Position numbers and translations under genes: made by a program
In this document: piece after piece, positions 47,696-56,917 of the stretch
Numbering within the stretch: position 1 is the stretch's first letter
Layout: each line of letters opens with the position of its first letter
NCBI RefSeq assembly: GCF_009857445.1
Contig: NZ_WWCN01000006.1
Span: 285,397-349,396 of the forward strand
DNA from: Duganella flavida
GTDB lineage: Bacteria > Pseudomonadota > Gammaproteobacteria > Burkholderiales > Burkholderiaceae_D
Reading direction: 5' to 3'
Length of the DNA stretch: 64,000 nucleotides
The notes under the pieces: generated by a model
Told to the model about the DNA's origin: nothing
Database searches by the model: none
What the model saw: the letters and a program-made list of their open reading frames with translations, nothing else

Positions 47696-48663
47696 TATTT
47701 AACGCCCAACGATTTCTTGGCGGCTTCCAGCAAGTCAGTCTTGACCCAATCCTTGGCCACCGGCGGCTTGGCCATGCGGCCGACGCCAGTCTTGACCATC
47801 ACGTCGGTGGTGGTCTGGATATGTTCCGGCGTGATGTCGTAGCTGTACGGCGAATTGCCGATGGCATCGTCGAAATCATCCTTGGTAATCTGGCCCTTGA
47901 ACACCACTTCGCGCACATACTTCTCGGCGATGGCCTTGTTGTCGATGAAGGTCTTGGTGGCTTGCACGAAGCAGCTCATGAACTTTTCGGCCAGCGGGCG
48001 CTTCTCTTTATAGAATTTCTCGGTCATCACCATGGTGCGTACCGGCTCGCCGATCGGCGTGTCGTACGGTTTGATGATCTCGGTGCCGAAGCCTTTGTTG
48101 ATGGCCTGCGAGGATTGCGGCTCGGACTGCATCATGGCGTCGATCTGCTTGCCGAGCAGCGCTTGATTGAGGTCGGCGTAGGCCAGGAACACCAGCTGCA
48201 CATCTTTGCCCGGCTGGTCGGAGACGGTCAGGCCGTTTTGCTGCAGCTCGGCCAGCAGCAGCACCTCCTGGATGCCGCCACGCGTGACGCCGACTTTTTT
48301 ACCCTTGAGATCTTTGACGGTTTTGAGTTTGAGGTCGGCACGGCTGACCAGCTGCGCGCCACCCTTGGCAAAGCCGGCCACCACGAAAATCGGTGCGCCG
48401 CCAGCGCGGCCCGAGATGGCGGCTTCGGAAGCGGTGGTGCCGACATCAAGCTCGCCGGCGATAATCGCCTGCATCACGTCAAGGCCTTTGGCGAACACCC
48501 GCTCTTCCACCTTGATGCCACACTTGGGCGCGATTTCCTTGATATACGAGACGGCACCGTAGTGGGCGAACTTGAGGTTGCCCAGTCGGACCACTTCCTG
48601 CGCGTGGGCCGAACCGAACGTGGCGGTCATGACTACGGCGGTGCAAATCGCTTTCAGTTTCAT
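47695..48663 (-). CDS. ABC substrate-binding protein, SsuA/THI5-like
   Basis: 322 aa from ATG at 48663 with ribosome site GGAGA. Signal peptide is cleaved after AHA (residue 21). The periplasmic binding fold is of the NMT1/SsuA type (VVRLGNLKFAHYGAVSYI, and ELDVGTTASEAAISGRAGG). Likely substrate: a small sulfonate, nitrate or pyrimidine-related compound; not decidable. First gene of the transporter operon, with 80 bases to the M48 gene upstream. Confidence 0.9.
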   Translation of the reverse strand: MKLKAICTAVVMTATFGSAHAQEVVRLGNLKFAHYGAVSYIKEIAPKCGIKVEERVFAKGLDVMQAIIAGELDVGTTASEAAISGRAGGAPIFVVAGFAKGGAQLVSRADLKLKTVKDLKGKKVGVTRGGIQEVLLLAELQQNGLTVSDQPGKDVQLVFLAYADLNQALLGKQIDAMMQSEPQSSQAINKGFGTEIIKPYDTPIGEPVRTMVMTEKFYKEKRPLAEKFMSCFVQATKTFIDNKAIAEKYVREVVFKGQITKDDFDDAIGNSPYSYDITPEHIQTTTDVMVKTGVGRMAKPPVAKDWVKTDLLEAAKKSLGVK

Positions 48664-48743
48664 CCGTCTCTCCAATTGTGTGGTTTGGAGAAATCATACC
48701 AAGCCCGGCAGGTCTTGCCTATCAGCGTATGCTGACTCGCCCG

Positions 48744-49754
48744 CTAGTGGTGCATGGCGGCGCGCACGTAGGCGATGCGCTCCTCGCTGGCCGGATGACT
48801 GGACAGATAGGCCGCCATCTCCGCGCCGTGCTCCTTCTCCACTTTTTGCAGGCGCTCGAATACCAGCAACAGGTGATCCAGCGGAATGCCGTTCCGCTGC
48901 AACATGGCGATGGCGTACTGGTCGGCGTCGCGTTCGGCGTCGCGCGAATACTTCATGTCCAGCATGGCAGTCGGTGCGGTGCTCAGCAGCGAGGAGACGT
49001 CGCCGAACAACACCGCCGCTCCCGCCGTCACCACCGCGCCCTGGATCACGCGGCGCATCATGTGGTGCTGGTGTAGGTGACCCAGCTCATGCGCCAGCAC
49101 GCCCATCACAGCATCCTCGTCGTCCAGCAGGCGCACCATTTCGTCGGTCAGCACGATGTCGCCGGAAGGCAGCGCGAAGGCGTTGGGACCAAAACGGCTC
49201 TTGCGGAACACCAGCCGCCATTGCGTAGTCTCGCCGTCCGGCGGCTGCAACTGGCGGAAGCGCGCGCTCAGCGCATCCATGCGCTGGTCGGAAAAGCGCG
49301 ACGGCTCGAACACCCGCTTATCGAGCACGGCCAGCACGCCCTGCCCCAGCTGACGCTCCATGCTGGGCGGCACAGCGCGCGCCAGCCAGTCTGCGGCCGC
49401 TGGCAGCGCGTAAATGTAGCCAAGGCTCAGCACTGCCACCGTGCCAACCGCTGCGGCCAAGGCGCCGCGCCAGCTCTGCTGGATGCGCACCACCCAGCTG
49501 TCGGCATGGCCGGTGCGATGCAGCAGCTGCGTCAGGCCGGCCAGGTCGTCGCGTACTTCGAGGTAGGCGCCATCGGGGAAAGTCACCTTGCGCGGCGCGT
49601 GGCGACTGCGCTCGGACACACGCAACTCGTCCAGCGCCGCATCGCGCTCGAACTCGCCGCGCACCTGCGCCACGCCTTCGGCCACTTGCAGCGTGACGTG
49701 GTACAGGCGCGAAGTGCGGCCGTCAAAATAGCTGGCGTAGACGCACTCGCTCAT
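48744..49754 (-). CDS. M48-family membrane metallopeptidase
   Basis: 336 aa. Zinc motif HELGH with H222, E223 and H226; third ligand in RDAERDADQYA near 270. One membrane segment near 97-120. An N-terminal domain of about 90 residues rich in charged residues precedes it. BepA/HtpX-like proteases perform envelope quality control. ATG shares one base with the DUF898 stop, so these two probably form an operon. Confidence 0.9.
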   Translation of the reverse strand: MSECVYASYFDGRTSRLYHVTLQVAEGVAQVRGEFERDAALDELRVSERSRHAPRKVTFPDGAYLEVRDDLAGLTQLLHRTGHADSWVVRIQQSWRGALAAAVGTVAVLSLGYIYALPAAADWLARAVPPSMERQLGQGVLAVLDKRVFEPSRFSDQRMDALSARFRQLQPPDGETTQWRLVFRKSRFGPNAFALPSGDIVLTDEMVRLLDDEDAVMGVLAHELGHLHQHHMMRRVIQGAVVTAGAAVLFGDVSSLLSTAPTAMLDMKYSRDAERDADQYAIAMLQRNGIPLDHLLLVFERLQKVEKEHGAEMAAYLSSHPASEERIAYVRAAMHH

Positions 49755-50803
49755 CAGATCGACAGGTCGAAGTCCAGCATGTCGGTGGCGCCGACGCCGG
49801 TGGCGGAGACGGCATCGTCCGCGCCAGCGGCAAACTCATCGAGGCTACCGGCCGGCAGCAGCGCGATCGACTCCAGGTGGTAGCGCGTCCAGCGCACAAT
49901 GGCGAACGGCGTGAACAGGCCCAGCGTGCAGACAATGCCCAGCACGTTGGTCACCGACAGCAGCGCCACTTTGCCCCACTCCATGTCCGAGCTGAAGCGG
50001 TGCTCGCCGAGGCTGGTGTGGTTCCACACCAGGTTCTGGATCATGTTCATGAACACCGGAATCAGCAGCGCGAACCACAGGTAGCCGATGGCCACCGACA
50101 CGAACACCGCCTTCGGCCCCAGGGACGCGCCCAGCACGGCGCTGGCGATGCCGATCACGATACCGCCCGCAAACATCAGTCCCAGCAGGATGAGGTAGCG
50201 CTTGTAGAACGCGCCGACGGTGGCGTCAAAGCTGAAGTGCTGCGAGCCGTAGCGGCTCTCGGTGTGCTGGAAGCGCTTGACGCGCTGGTGCACAAACGGC
50301 AGCGCCAGCGTCAGGCTCACCACATACAAAATCGGCAGCAGCAGGAAGTGGAAGTAAGCGGCTTTCAGCGAACCGCCAAAGCCGAAGCGGATGCCGCGGT
50401 AGCTGGTGTAGAACAGGCGGAACTTCAGGCTGTTCCAGACCAGGAACGGCATCACCGCGCCTAATAGCAGCAGCATGATCAAGCCGGCCACCGGCGAAAA
50501 CTGGAACGCCAGATTATAGCCGCCGACCAGTACCAGCGCGATGATGCGGCCCTTCAGGATCGCCATCGGCTTGCCGTGGTATTCGAAGCTGGCGCCGGCC
50601 AGTTCAGTGCAGGAGTACATATACTGGTTGCGGCGCAACTTGGCCCAGGCCGAGTAGATGCCCAGCGTGGCAATGGTCAGCAGCAGGTTGACGATCCAGA
50701 TGCGGAAATACTCGCTGCCGCTGGCGTGGAATTTGATGCGCTGCGGGCCCGGCACGGCCGGCGCTGGCGCCACGGCGGGTGCGTCGTCGAGGAACTGCTC
50801 CAT
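49754..50803 (-). CDS. YjgN/DUF898-family integral membrane protein
   Basis: 349 aa, roughly seven or eight hydrophobic helices. The family pattern F-x-G-x-[A]-x-x-F-x-x-[WF] is seen as FHASGSEYFRIWIVNLLLTIATLGIY and again as FSFDATVGAFYKRYLILLGL. Function unknown in the family. Coupled with the M48 peptidase, an arrangement seen elsewhere for DUF898 and M48. Confidence 0.9.
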   Translation of the reverse strand: MEQFLDDAPAVAPAPAVPGPQRIKFHASGSEYFRIWIVNLLLTIATLGIYSAWAKLRRNQYMYSCTELAGASFEYHGKPMAILKGRIIALVLVGGYNLAFQFSPVAGLIMLLLLGAVMPFLVWNSLKFRLFYTSYRGIRFGFGGSLKAAYFHFLLLPILYVVSLTLALPFVHQRVKRFQHTESRYGSQHFSFDATVGAFYKRYLILLGLMFAGGIVIGIASAVLGASLGPKAVFVSVAIGYLWFALLIPVFMNMIQNLVWNHTSLGEHRFSSDMEWGKVALLSVTNVLGIVCTLGLFTPFAIVRWTRYHLESIALLPAGSLDEFAAGADDAVSATGVGATDMLDFDLSI

Positions 50804-50963
50804 ATAACTCTCCTGGCAAAATTAAATAGATAACAAGACAATGCGCTGACAAAGCAACATTGTCAACAGGAAATTATATTTTTTGATAACAGCAGCAAAT
50901 CCGCCGCGTACAGGGCGATGCGGTAAAATGGCGGCCGACGCTTACACCCACTGATCGATCACC

Positions 50964-52331
50964 ATGCTAGATAACCTGACTCAACGCCTCGCCAAGGTCG
51001 TCAAGACCATGCGCGGCGAGGCCCGCCTGACCGAAGCCAACACCGCCGACATGCTGCGCGAAGTGCGCATGGCGCTGCTTGAGGCCGACGTCGCCCTGCC
51101 GGCCGTGCGCGAATTCATCGCCCGCGTTAAAGAGAAAGCACTAGGCGAGGAAGTGATTTCCTCGCTGTCGCCAGGCCAGGCGCTGGTCGGCGTGGTGCAG
51201 CGCGAGCTGGCCGCCCTGATGGGCGCCGACCTGGGACCGGAAGCGTCGCAGCTGAGCTTTGCCCAGCAGCCGCCTGCCATCATCCTGATGGCCGGCCTGC
51301 AAGGTGTGGGTAAAACCACCACCGTCGGTAAACTGGCCAAGTACCTCAAAGAGGAAAAGAAAAAGAAAGTGCTGACCGTGTCGGCCGACGTCTATCGTCC
51401 GGCCGCGATCGCCCAGCTGCAATCGGTGACCGCGCAAGTGGGCGCCGACTTCTTCCCGTCCACCGCGCAGGACAAACCGGTCGATATCGCGCTCAACGCG
51501 CTGGACTGGGCCAAGAAGCACTACCACGACGTCCTGATCATCGACACCGCCGGCCGTCTCGGTATCGACGAACAGATGATGCAGGAAATCGCCGCCGTGC
51601 ACGGCGCCGTCAAGCCGATCGAAACCCTGTTCGTGGTCGACGCCATGCTCGGTCAGGATGCGATCAACACCGCCAAGGCCTTTAACGACGCCCTGCCGCT
51701 GACCGGTATCGTGCTGACTAAGCTGGACGGCGATTCGCGCGGCGGTGCGGCGCTGTCGGTGCGTCACATTACCGGCAAGCCGATCAAGTTTGCCGGCGTT
51801 TCGGAAAAGCTGGATGGCCTGGAAGCCTTCGATGCCACCCGCATGGCCAACCGCGTGCTGGGCATGGGCGACATCCTGGCGCTGGTGGAAGAAGCGCGCA
51901 AAGGCGTGGATGCCAAAGCGGCGGCCGAGCTGGCCGCCAAGGTCAAGTCGGGCGGCAAGTTCGACATGAATGACTTCAAGGCGCAGTTAAGCCAGATGAA
52001 GAATATGGGCGGCATGGCCAACCTGGTCGACAAGCTGCCGGCCCAGTTCCAGCAAGCGGCCGGCAACGCCAACATGGACCAGGCCGACAAGCAGGTGCGC
52101 CGCATGGTCGGCATCATCGACTCCATGACCAAGGCCGAACGCGCCAAGCCGGAACTGATCAAAGCCACCCGCAAGCGCCGCATCGCGGCCGGCGCCGGGG
52201 TTCAAGTACAAGAAGTCAACCGCATGCTGAACCAGTTCGAGCAGATGCAAACCATGATGAAGAAGCTCTCGGGCGGCGGCATGATGAAGATGATGCGTGC
52301 CATGAAGGGCATGATGCCGGGCATGCGCTAA
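50964..52331 (+). CDS. ffh: Signal recognition particle GTPase Ffh
   Basis: Binds 4.5S RNA and targets inner-membrane proteins co-translationally. 455 aa. N-domain, then G-domain with GLQGVGKTTT (about 110-119), VSADVYRPAAI, DTAGRLGID and TKLDGDSRGGAALS. The C-terminal M-domain has methionine-rich helices and the RNA-binding loop (RRIAAGAGVQVQEVNRMLNQF). No 4.5S RNA gene is near. Confidence 0.98.
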   Translation: MLDNLTQRLAKVVKTMRGEARLTEANTADMLREVRMALLEADVALPAVREFIARVKEKALGEEVISSLSPGQALVGVVQRELAALMGADLGPEASQLSFAQQPPAIILMAGLQGVGKTTTVGKLAKYLKEEKKKKVLTVSADVYRPAAIAQLQSVTAQVGADFFPSTAQDKPVDIALNALDWAKKHYHDVLIIDTAGRLGIDEQMMQEIAAVHGAVKPIETLFVVDAMLGQDAINTAKAFNDALPLTGIVLTKLDGDSRGGAALSVRHITGKPIKFAGVSEKLDGLEAFDATRMANRVLGMGDILALVEEARKGVDAKAAAELAAKVKSGGKFDMNDFKAQLSQMKNMGGMANLVDKLPAQFQQAAGNANMDQADKQVRRMVGIIDSMTKAERAKPELIKATRKRRIAAGAGVQVQEVNRMLNQFEQMQTMMKKLSGGGMMKMMRAMKGMMPGMR

Positions 52332-52364
52332 GCTGGGGAAAACGCACCGCCGCAGAGCGAAAAC

Positions 52365-52401
52365 CACGTAAACCGGGGCGACGCCCCTGGTTTACGTAGT
52401 G
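52365..52401. terminator. Strong hairpin after ffh
   Basis: CACGTAAACCGGGGC-gac-GCCCC-t-GGTTTACGTaGTG, long and nearly perfect. The T run after it is weak, so it may need help from Rho or act as a 3' stabiliser. Confidence 0.65.
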
Positions 52402-52511
52402 TTTCCGGGAAAAAACGCAAAAAACAGTTGCGCACGGGTTAAATCCCCACCAATATTACCCGGTGCGATCAATTGCGCAATTTTCCATGTGTTCGTTAAG
52501 GAGGCTCGAAT

Positions 52512-52889
52512 ATGGCAACAGCCAAAAAAGCAGCACCAGCTAAGAAACCGGCAGCGAAGCCTGCCGCGAAGAAAGCAGCAGCACCCGCAGCAAAAGCAGC
52601 AGCCAAACCAGCAGCAGTGAAAAAAGCACCAGCAGCACGTAAGCCTAACGCCGCTTTCATGAAAGCGATGACGCCGTCCGCCTCCCTGGCCGCCATCGTC
52701 GGCGCAGCAGCCCTGCCGCGCACCGAAGTGACCAAAAAAGTGTGGGACTACATCAAGAAGCACGACCTGCAAGATCCGGCCAACCGCCGCAACATCAATG
52801 CAGACGACAAGCTGAAAGCCGTCTTCGGCGGCAAAGCCCAGGTTTCCATGTTCGAAATGACCAAGCTCATTTCTGACCACCTGAAATAA
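52512..52889 (+). CDS. SWIB/MDM2-domain protein with Lys/Ala-rich tail
   Basis: 125 aa. The first 45 residues are H1-like repeats (AKKAAPAKKPAAK type). The remainder is a SWIB fold (about 47-125) with LPRTEVTKKVWDYIKKHDLQDPANRR and FGGKAQVSMFEMTKLI, typical of chromatin-type proteins in bacteria and chlamydiae. Likely DNA-binding. A clear TAAGGAGG ribosome site precedes the ATG. It shares the basic repeat character with the 360-aa protein at 32812-33894. Confidence 0.92.
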   Translation: MATAKKAAPAKKPAAKPAAKKAAAPAAKAAAKPAAVKKAPAARKPNAAFMKAMTPSASLAAIVGAAALPRTEVTKKVWDYIKKHDLQDPANRRNINADDKLKAVFGGKAQVSMFEMTKLISDHLK

Positions 52890-52903
52890 GCTGACAAGCA
52901 CGC

Positions 52904-52934
52904 AAAAAAAACCGGGGCAATCCCCGGTTTTTTT
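52904..52934 (+). terminator. Intrinsic terminator after SWIB gene
   Basis: Stem AAAACCGGGG-caa-TCCCCGGTTTT followed by a T run. Confidence 0.9.
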
Positions 52935-52955
52935 ATGTCCGGCTCTTCGCCAAAA

Positions 52956-52994
52956 CTTGGTGGAGCACAAATGCTATACACTAGCTCCAACGAG
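52956..52994. promoter_or_regulatory. Candidate VapBC operator and extended -10
   Basis: Inverted repeat TGGAGC / GCTCCA with 17 bases between arms straddles an extended -10 (TGCTATACA, 52972-52980). Autoregulation is the rule for vapBC, so this is a likely site. No good -35. Confidence 0.55.
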
Positions 52995-53013
52995 AACCGA
53001 TGTGAGGCGCGTC

Positions 53014-53304
53014 ATGGCACAACGATTGACAGTCGAATTGGACGAGCACGAGATGCGCAAGATCGAAGCCGCTGCTCGTGCCCATCAACTGGATCCGCAG
53101 AGCATGACTGCAAAGCAGCTGGTGCTCGCATTGGGGGCGGGCAATAGTGTAGCGGAAGCGCAATCTCACAATGCATCCACCGAGGCCAAACGCGCAAAGC
53201 GCCTGGCTGCGATCATGAGCATGCACGGTATTTGGAAAGATGATCCCAGCAAACCCAAAGACCCGGTCGCTTACCAGCGCGAGGTACGGGCGGAATGGCA
53301 ATAG
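53014..53304 (+). CDS. Antitoxin of VapB type
   Basis: 96 aa. ATG at 53014. Small, charged protein with an N-terminal strand-helix start (MAQRLTVELDEHEMRKIEAA) and a C-terminal part rich in acidic/hydrophobic residues (IWKDDPSKPKDPVAYQREV) that could wrap the toxin. No close VapB pattern was recognised, so the name rests on the adjacent PIN gene. The end overlaps the toxin by 10 bases. Confidence 0.78.
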   Translation: MAQRLTVELDEHEMRKIEAAARAHQLDPQSMTAKQLVLALGAGNSVAEAQSHNASTEAKRAKRLAAIMSMHGIWKDDPSKPKDPVAYQREVRAEWQ

Positions 53305-53735
53305 TCCTTTTCGACAGCAACATCCTGATGGACAATTTCAACGGCCACACTGCGGCCGCGCTAGAAATTTTTGCCTACGACGACGCTATCATCAGTTCGA
53401 TCGTTTGGATGGAAGTCGCCTGCATCATGGACGACTTCCAAAGGACCGCCTTTGATACCCTGCTTGACGCCGCTGAAATCCGCATCGTCCATCCGAACGA
53501 CAGCATCATGCGCTTGGCAGCCACGATACGCGGCAATAGCTTGGCGGACCACCACGCAGGTATCGGACGCAAGTTGGACCTGCCAGACTGCATTATTCGC
53601 GCGACTGCCGAGGTTGAGGGCAGGATTATTGTCACACGCAATCCTGCGGATTTTGGTGGGGCAAGACCAAACGTGCGTGTGCCATACGAGATTATTGATG
53701 GGGCGGCAGTCAACATCAAACCGCCACTGCTTTAG
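53295..53735 (+). CDS. PIN-domain toxin, VapC type
   Basis: 146 aa ribonuclease. The acidic active-site set is seen at D7 (FDSNILMD), E40 (WMEVACIM), D98 (LPDCIIRATA) and D119 (TRNPADF). VapC toxins cleave tRNA or rRNA. Translation is coupled to the antitoxin. Ends just before the convergent lytic transglycosylase. Confidence 0.9.
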   Translation: MAIVLFDSNILMDNFNGHTAAALEIFAYDDAIISSIVWMEVACIMDDFQRTAFDTLLDAAEIRIVHPNDSIMRLAATIRGNSLADHHAGIGRKLDLPDCIIRATAEVEGRIIVTRNPADFGGARPNVRVPYEIIDGAAVNIKPPLL

Positions 53736-53742
53736 GCTTCTC

Positions 53743-54339
53743 TCACTTCCAGTTATTCCACGCAGCTAACACGGCGTTGGGATATTCCGGCTTGCCGCGG
53801 CTGCCGTTGTAGCGGCCGAGCGCCAAATACAAATTCCCCGCTTCCATATCCAGATACATGCGCAGGATGGCGCAACCGTAACGCAAATTGGTTTGCATGT
53901 CGAACAGCGCGCGCCGGTTGCGGTCGCCGATCACATTGGTCCAGAACGGCATCACTTGCATATAGCCGCGCGCGCCGACGATCGACACGGCGTACTTGCG
54001 GTAGGCCGACTCCACCTGGATCAAGCCCAGCACCATGCCCGGATCGAGCCCGGCGCGGCGTGCCTCATACCACACAGTGGCAAGGAATTCAGTGCGGGTC
54101 TGGTCGTCCGGCAGCTTGCGCTTGAGCCGGTAGGACATGGTCTCCAGCCAGTTTTGATAGCGCGCCTGGTCGGACGGATTGCGGAAGCTCGGCGTTGGCG
54201 GCGTGGCGTCCTTGATGGCGTTGGACAGCGCCAGCCGCACCGAGTCGGCCAGCGCTTCTTCCTTCTGGTTGCCGGCCAGCGCCAGCGGTGCTGCAACTAC
54301 CAGCACCACGGCAGCCAGCCAGCGCAACAGCGCGTTCAT
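53743..54339 (-). CDS. Lytic transglycosylase, SLT domain
   Basis: Cleaves glycan strands to anhydro-muropeptides, which AmpD can then process. 198 aa. Signal peptide (about 1-23). Catalytic E110 in IQVESAYRKYAVS, followed by GARGYMQVMPFW and a NLRYGCAILRMYL motif. ATG at 54339 shares one base with the proS stop (TGATG). Confidence 0.93.
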   Translation of the reverse strand: MNALLRWLAAVVLVVAAPLALAGNQKEEALADSVRLALSNAIKDATPPTPSFRNPSDQARYQNWLETMSYRLKRKLPDDQTRTEFLATVWYEARRAGLDPGMVLGLIQVESAYRKYAVSIVGARGYMQVMPFWTNVIGDRNRRALFDMQTNLRYGCAILRMYLDMEAGNLYLALGRYNGSRGKPEYPNAVLAAWNNWK

Positions 54340-56075
54340 CACTGCGCCATTTTGCCTTTGATGAAGCCGAGGATGTCGGCCACCGGCACGGCGGTCGCTT
54401 CGGTATCGCGGCGGCCCTGGTATTCCAGGTTGCCTTCTTTCAGGCCACGGTCGCCGATCACCACGCGGTGCGGCACGCCGATCAGTTCCCAGTCAGCAAA
54501 CATCTGGCCCGGACGCTGGCCACGGTCGTCGAGGATGACGTCGATGCCAGCTGCTTGCGCGTCGGCGTACAGCTTCTCGGCCACTTCCTTGACCGCTTCG
54601 CTGCGGTCCATGCCCATCGGGCACAGCACCAGTTCAAACGGCGCCAGCGAGGCCGGCCAGATGATGCCCTTGTCGTCGTAGTTCTGCTCGATCGCCGCAC
54701 CCAAAATACGGGTGATGCCAATGCCGTAGCAGCCCATCTGCAGCGGTGCCGGTTTGCCGTTCTCGTCCAGGAAGGTAGCTTTCATGGCTTCCGAGTAAGC
54801 GGTGCCCAGCTGGAACACGTGGCCCACTTCGATGCCGCGCTCGATCGCCAGCACGCCCTTGCCGTCCGGCGAGGCGTCACCTTCGACCACATTGCGCAGG
54901 TCGGCCACGATGGTTGGCTCGGCGGTATCGCGGCCCCAGTTGGCGCCGGTGTAGTGGTAGCCGGCGTCGTTAGCGCCGCAGACGAAATCGGCCATATTGG
55001 CCACGGTGCGGTCAGCCACCACGGTGACTGGCGCTTTGGTGCCGATCGGGCCCAGGTAGCCCGGCACGCAGCCATAGACTTCCAGGATTTCCGCTTCGGT
55101 CGAGAAGCGGTGCGCCGCCAGGCCCGGCACTTTGCCGACCTTGACTTCGTTCAGCTCGTGGTCGCCGCGCAACAACAACATGAAATACTGTTTAGTCTGT
55201 TTTCCGTCGGCATCCTGCTCGACGGTCAAAGCGATGGTCTTGACGGTCTGCGCCAGCGGCAGCTTGAGCAGCTCGGCCACGGCTTCGCACTTGGTGGCGT
55301 TAGGCGTTTCGGTCTTGGTCAGCGCCTGGGCGGCGGCGGGACGCGCGGCAGCCAGCGGCAGTGCTTCGGCCGCTTCCATATTGGCCGCGTAGTCCGAAGT
55401 CGGGCAGTACACCAGCGCGTCTTCGCCGGTGGAGGCGATCACGTGGAATTCATGCGAACCAGTGCCGCCGATGGCGCCGTTGTCGGCCGCCACCGCGCGG
55501 AACTTCAGGCCGAAGCGGTTGAAGATGCGGGTGTAGGCATCGTACATGATTTTGTACGATGCTTGCATGCCAGCCAGATCACGGTCGAAGGAGTAAGCAT
55601 CCTTCATGGTGAACTCGCGGCCGCGCATCAGGCCGAAGCGCGGACGGCGCTCGTCGCGGAATTTGGTCTGGATGTGGTAAAAATTCAACGGCAGTTGACG
55701 GTACGATTTAATCTCCGTGCGCACCACATCGGTGATCACTTCTTCGGCGGTCGGCTGGAACGCGAACTCGCGGCCATGGCGGTCTTTCACGCGCAGCAGC
55801 TCGGCGCCCATTTTGTCCCAGCGGCCGGTCTCTTGCCACAGCTCAGCGGGCTGAATCAGGGGCATCAGCAGCTCAATCGCGTTCGACTGGTTCATTTCTT
55901 CGCGCACGATGGCCTCCACCTTGCGGATGATTTTCAGGCCCATCGGCATATAGGTGTAGATGCCCGAACCCAGGCGTTTGATCATGCCGGCGCGCATCAT
56001 TAACTGATGGCTAACGATCTCGGCATCGGAAGGAGCTTCTTTAAGCGTGGAAATAAAAAAACGTGACGCGCGCAT
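54339..56075 (-). CDS. proS: Prolyl-tRNA synthetase, bacterial type
   Basis: Charges tRNA-Pro. 578 aa, class II. Motif 1 near [22 protein letters not shown], motif 2 near [19 protein letters not shown], motif 3 in the [14 protein letters not shown] segment. An insertion editing domain (about 225-400) between motifs 2 and 3 identifies the bacterial type. C-terminal anticodon-binding domain. Confidence 0.97.
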   Translation of the reverse strand: MRASRFFISTLKEAPSDAEIVSHQLMMRAGMIKRLGSGIYTYMPMGLKIIRKVEAIVREEMNQSNAIELLMPLIQPAELWQETGRWDKMGAELLRVKDRHGREFAFQPTAEEVITDVVRTEIKSYRQLPLNFYHIQTKFRDERRPRFGLMRGREFTMKDAYSFDRDLAGMQASYKIMYDAYTRIFNRFGLKFRAVAADNGAIGGTGSHEFHVIASTGEDALVYCPTSDYAANMEAAEALPLAAARPAAAQALTKTETPNATKCEAVAELLKLPLAQTVKTIALTVEQDADGKQTKQYFMLLLRGDHELNEVKVGKVPGLAAHRFSTEAEILEVYGCVPGYLGPIGTKAPVTVVADRTVANMADFVCGANDAGYHYTGANWGRDTAEPTIVADLRNVVEGDASPDGKGVLAIERGIEVGHVFQLGTAYSEAMKATFLDENGKPAPLQMGCYGIGITRILGAAIEQNYDDKGIIWPASLAPFELVLCPMGMDRSEAVKEVAEKLYADAQAAGIDVILDDRGQRPGQMFADWELIGVPHRVVIGDRGLKEGNLEYQGRRDTEATAVPVADILGFIKGKMAQ

Positions 56076-56104
56076 ACGGTGAATTCTTTTTAAAAAGAGA
56101 GGGT

Positions 56105-56225
56105 TATAATCAACCTAATTTTAAAGGATTAGCTGGCTGATGCGTCCATACTTTATACAAATGCGTTCAATAATCGGCCCTGCCACCGCTTTCCTACCCG
56201 GAAAAGCCCGGTGGGCGGCCTTTTT
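56105..56225 (+). ncRNA. Candidate small RNA or leader upstream of rppH
   Basis: A TATAAT (56105-56110) and an intrinsic terminator (GGCC/GGCC outer pairs, CCACCG/CGGTGG, CTTTCC/GGAAAAG, then T5 at 56221-56225) bracket about 110 bases without a reading frame. It ends 53 bases before the rppH ATG. The -35 is poor, so the promoter is uncertain. May be an attenuated leader of rppH or a free small RNA. Confidence 0.5.
56176..56225 (+). terminator. Intrinsic terminator before rppH
   Basis: Composite hairpin with at least 12 paired positions and five T afterwards, located between proS and rppH. Confidence 0.75.
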
Positions 56226-56278
56226 GTGGGCAAAAATATAAGACGGGGAGCTCAGCCGCAGAAAGTTTGAGGTGCAAT

Positions 56279-56878
56279 ATGCTCGATCGGGAAGGGTTCC
56301 GCCCCAACGTCGGCATCATCCTGCTGAACGCCCAGAACGAGGTGTGGTGGGGCAAGCGGGTGCGCGAGCACTCATGGCAGTTTCCGCAAGGCGGCATCAA
56401 ATACGGAGAAACGCCGGAACAGGCAATGTACCGGGAGCTGGAAGAGGAGATCGGTCTGCGGGCCGAGCACGTCAAGATCGTCGGTCGCACCCGCGACTGG
56501 CTGCGCTATGAGGTGCCGGACCATTTCATCAAGCGGGAAATCCGCGGCCACTACCGTGGCCAGAAGCAGATCTGGTTCCTGTTGCGTATGTGCGCCCGGG
56601 ACAACGACGTCAACCTGCGCCTGACCGACCATCCGGAATTTGACGCCTGGCGCTGGCATGACTATTGGGTCCCGCTGGATGTCGTGATTGAATTCAAGCG
56701 CGAAGTCTATCAGCGCGCCTTGCAGGAGCTGTCGCGCTTCCTGACCTGGCCGCCGAATGGCCACGACCGCCGGCAACACGGTTCGCGCTATCTGCGCCAG
56801 CCGCATCCGCCGCGCGCCACGCCAGCAGCGGCACCAGCAGGGTTGCCTGCCTGCGCGGCGGAAGAAGAGAAGAAGTAA
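56279..56878 (+). CDS. rppH: RNA pyrophosphohydrolase
   Basis: Removes pyrophosphate from mRNA 5' ends and starts decay. 199 aa from ATG at 56279 (a TTG earlier is rejected). Nudix box [20 protein letters not shown] is at 38-57. N-terminal [11 protein letters not shown] and WQFPQGG are typical. The C-terminal 40 residues, rich in Pro/Ala/Arg, exceed the E. coli protein, as in other betaproteobacteria. Confidence 0.95.
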   Translation: MLDREGFRPNVGIILLNAQNEVWWGKRVREHSWQFPQGGIKYGETPEQAMYRELEEEIGLRAEHVKIVGRTRDWLRYEVPDHFIKREIRGHYRGQKQIWFLLRMCARDNDVNLRLTDHPEFDAWRWHDYWVPLDVVIEFKREVYQRALQELSRFLTWPPNGHDRRQHGSRYLRQPHPPRATPAAAPAGLPACAAEEEKK

Positions 56879-56881
56879 AGC

Positions 56882-56913
56882 AAAACGGGACAGCCAGCTG
56901 TCCCGTTTTTTTT
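56882..56913. terminator. Bidirectional intrinsic terminator
   Basis: AAAACGGGACAG-ccag-CTGTCCCGTTTT, flanked by A and T runs, between rppH and the convergent nitroreductase. Confidence 0.92.
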
Positions 56914-56917
56914 GCGC

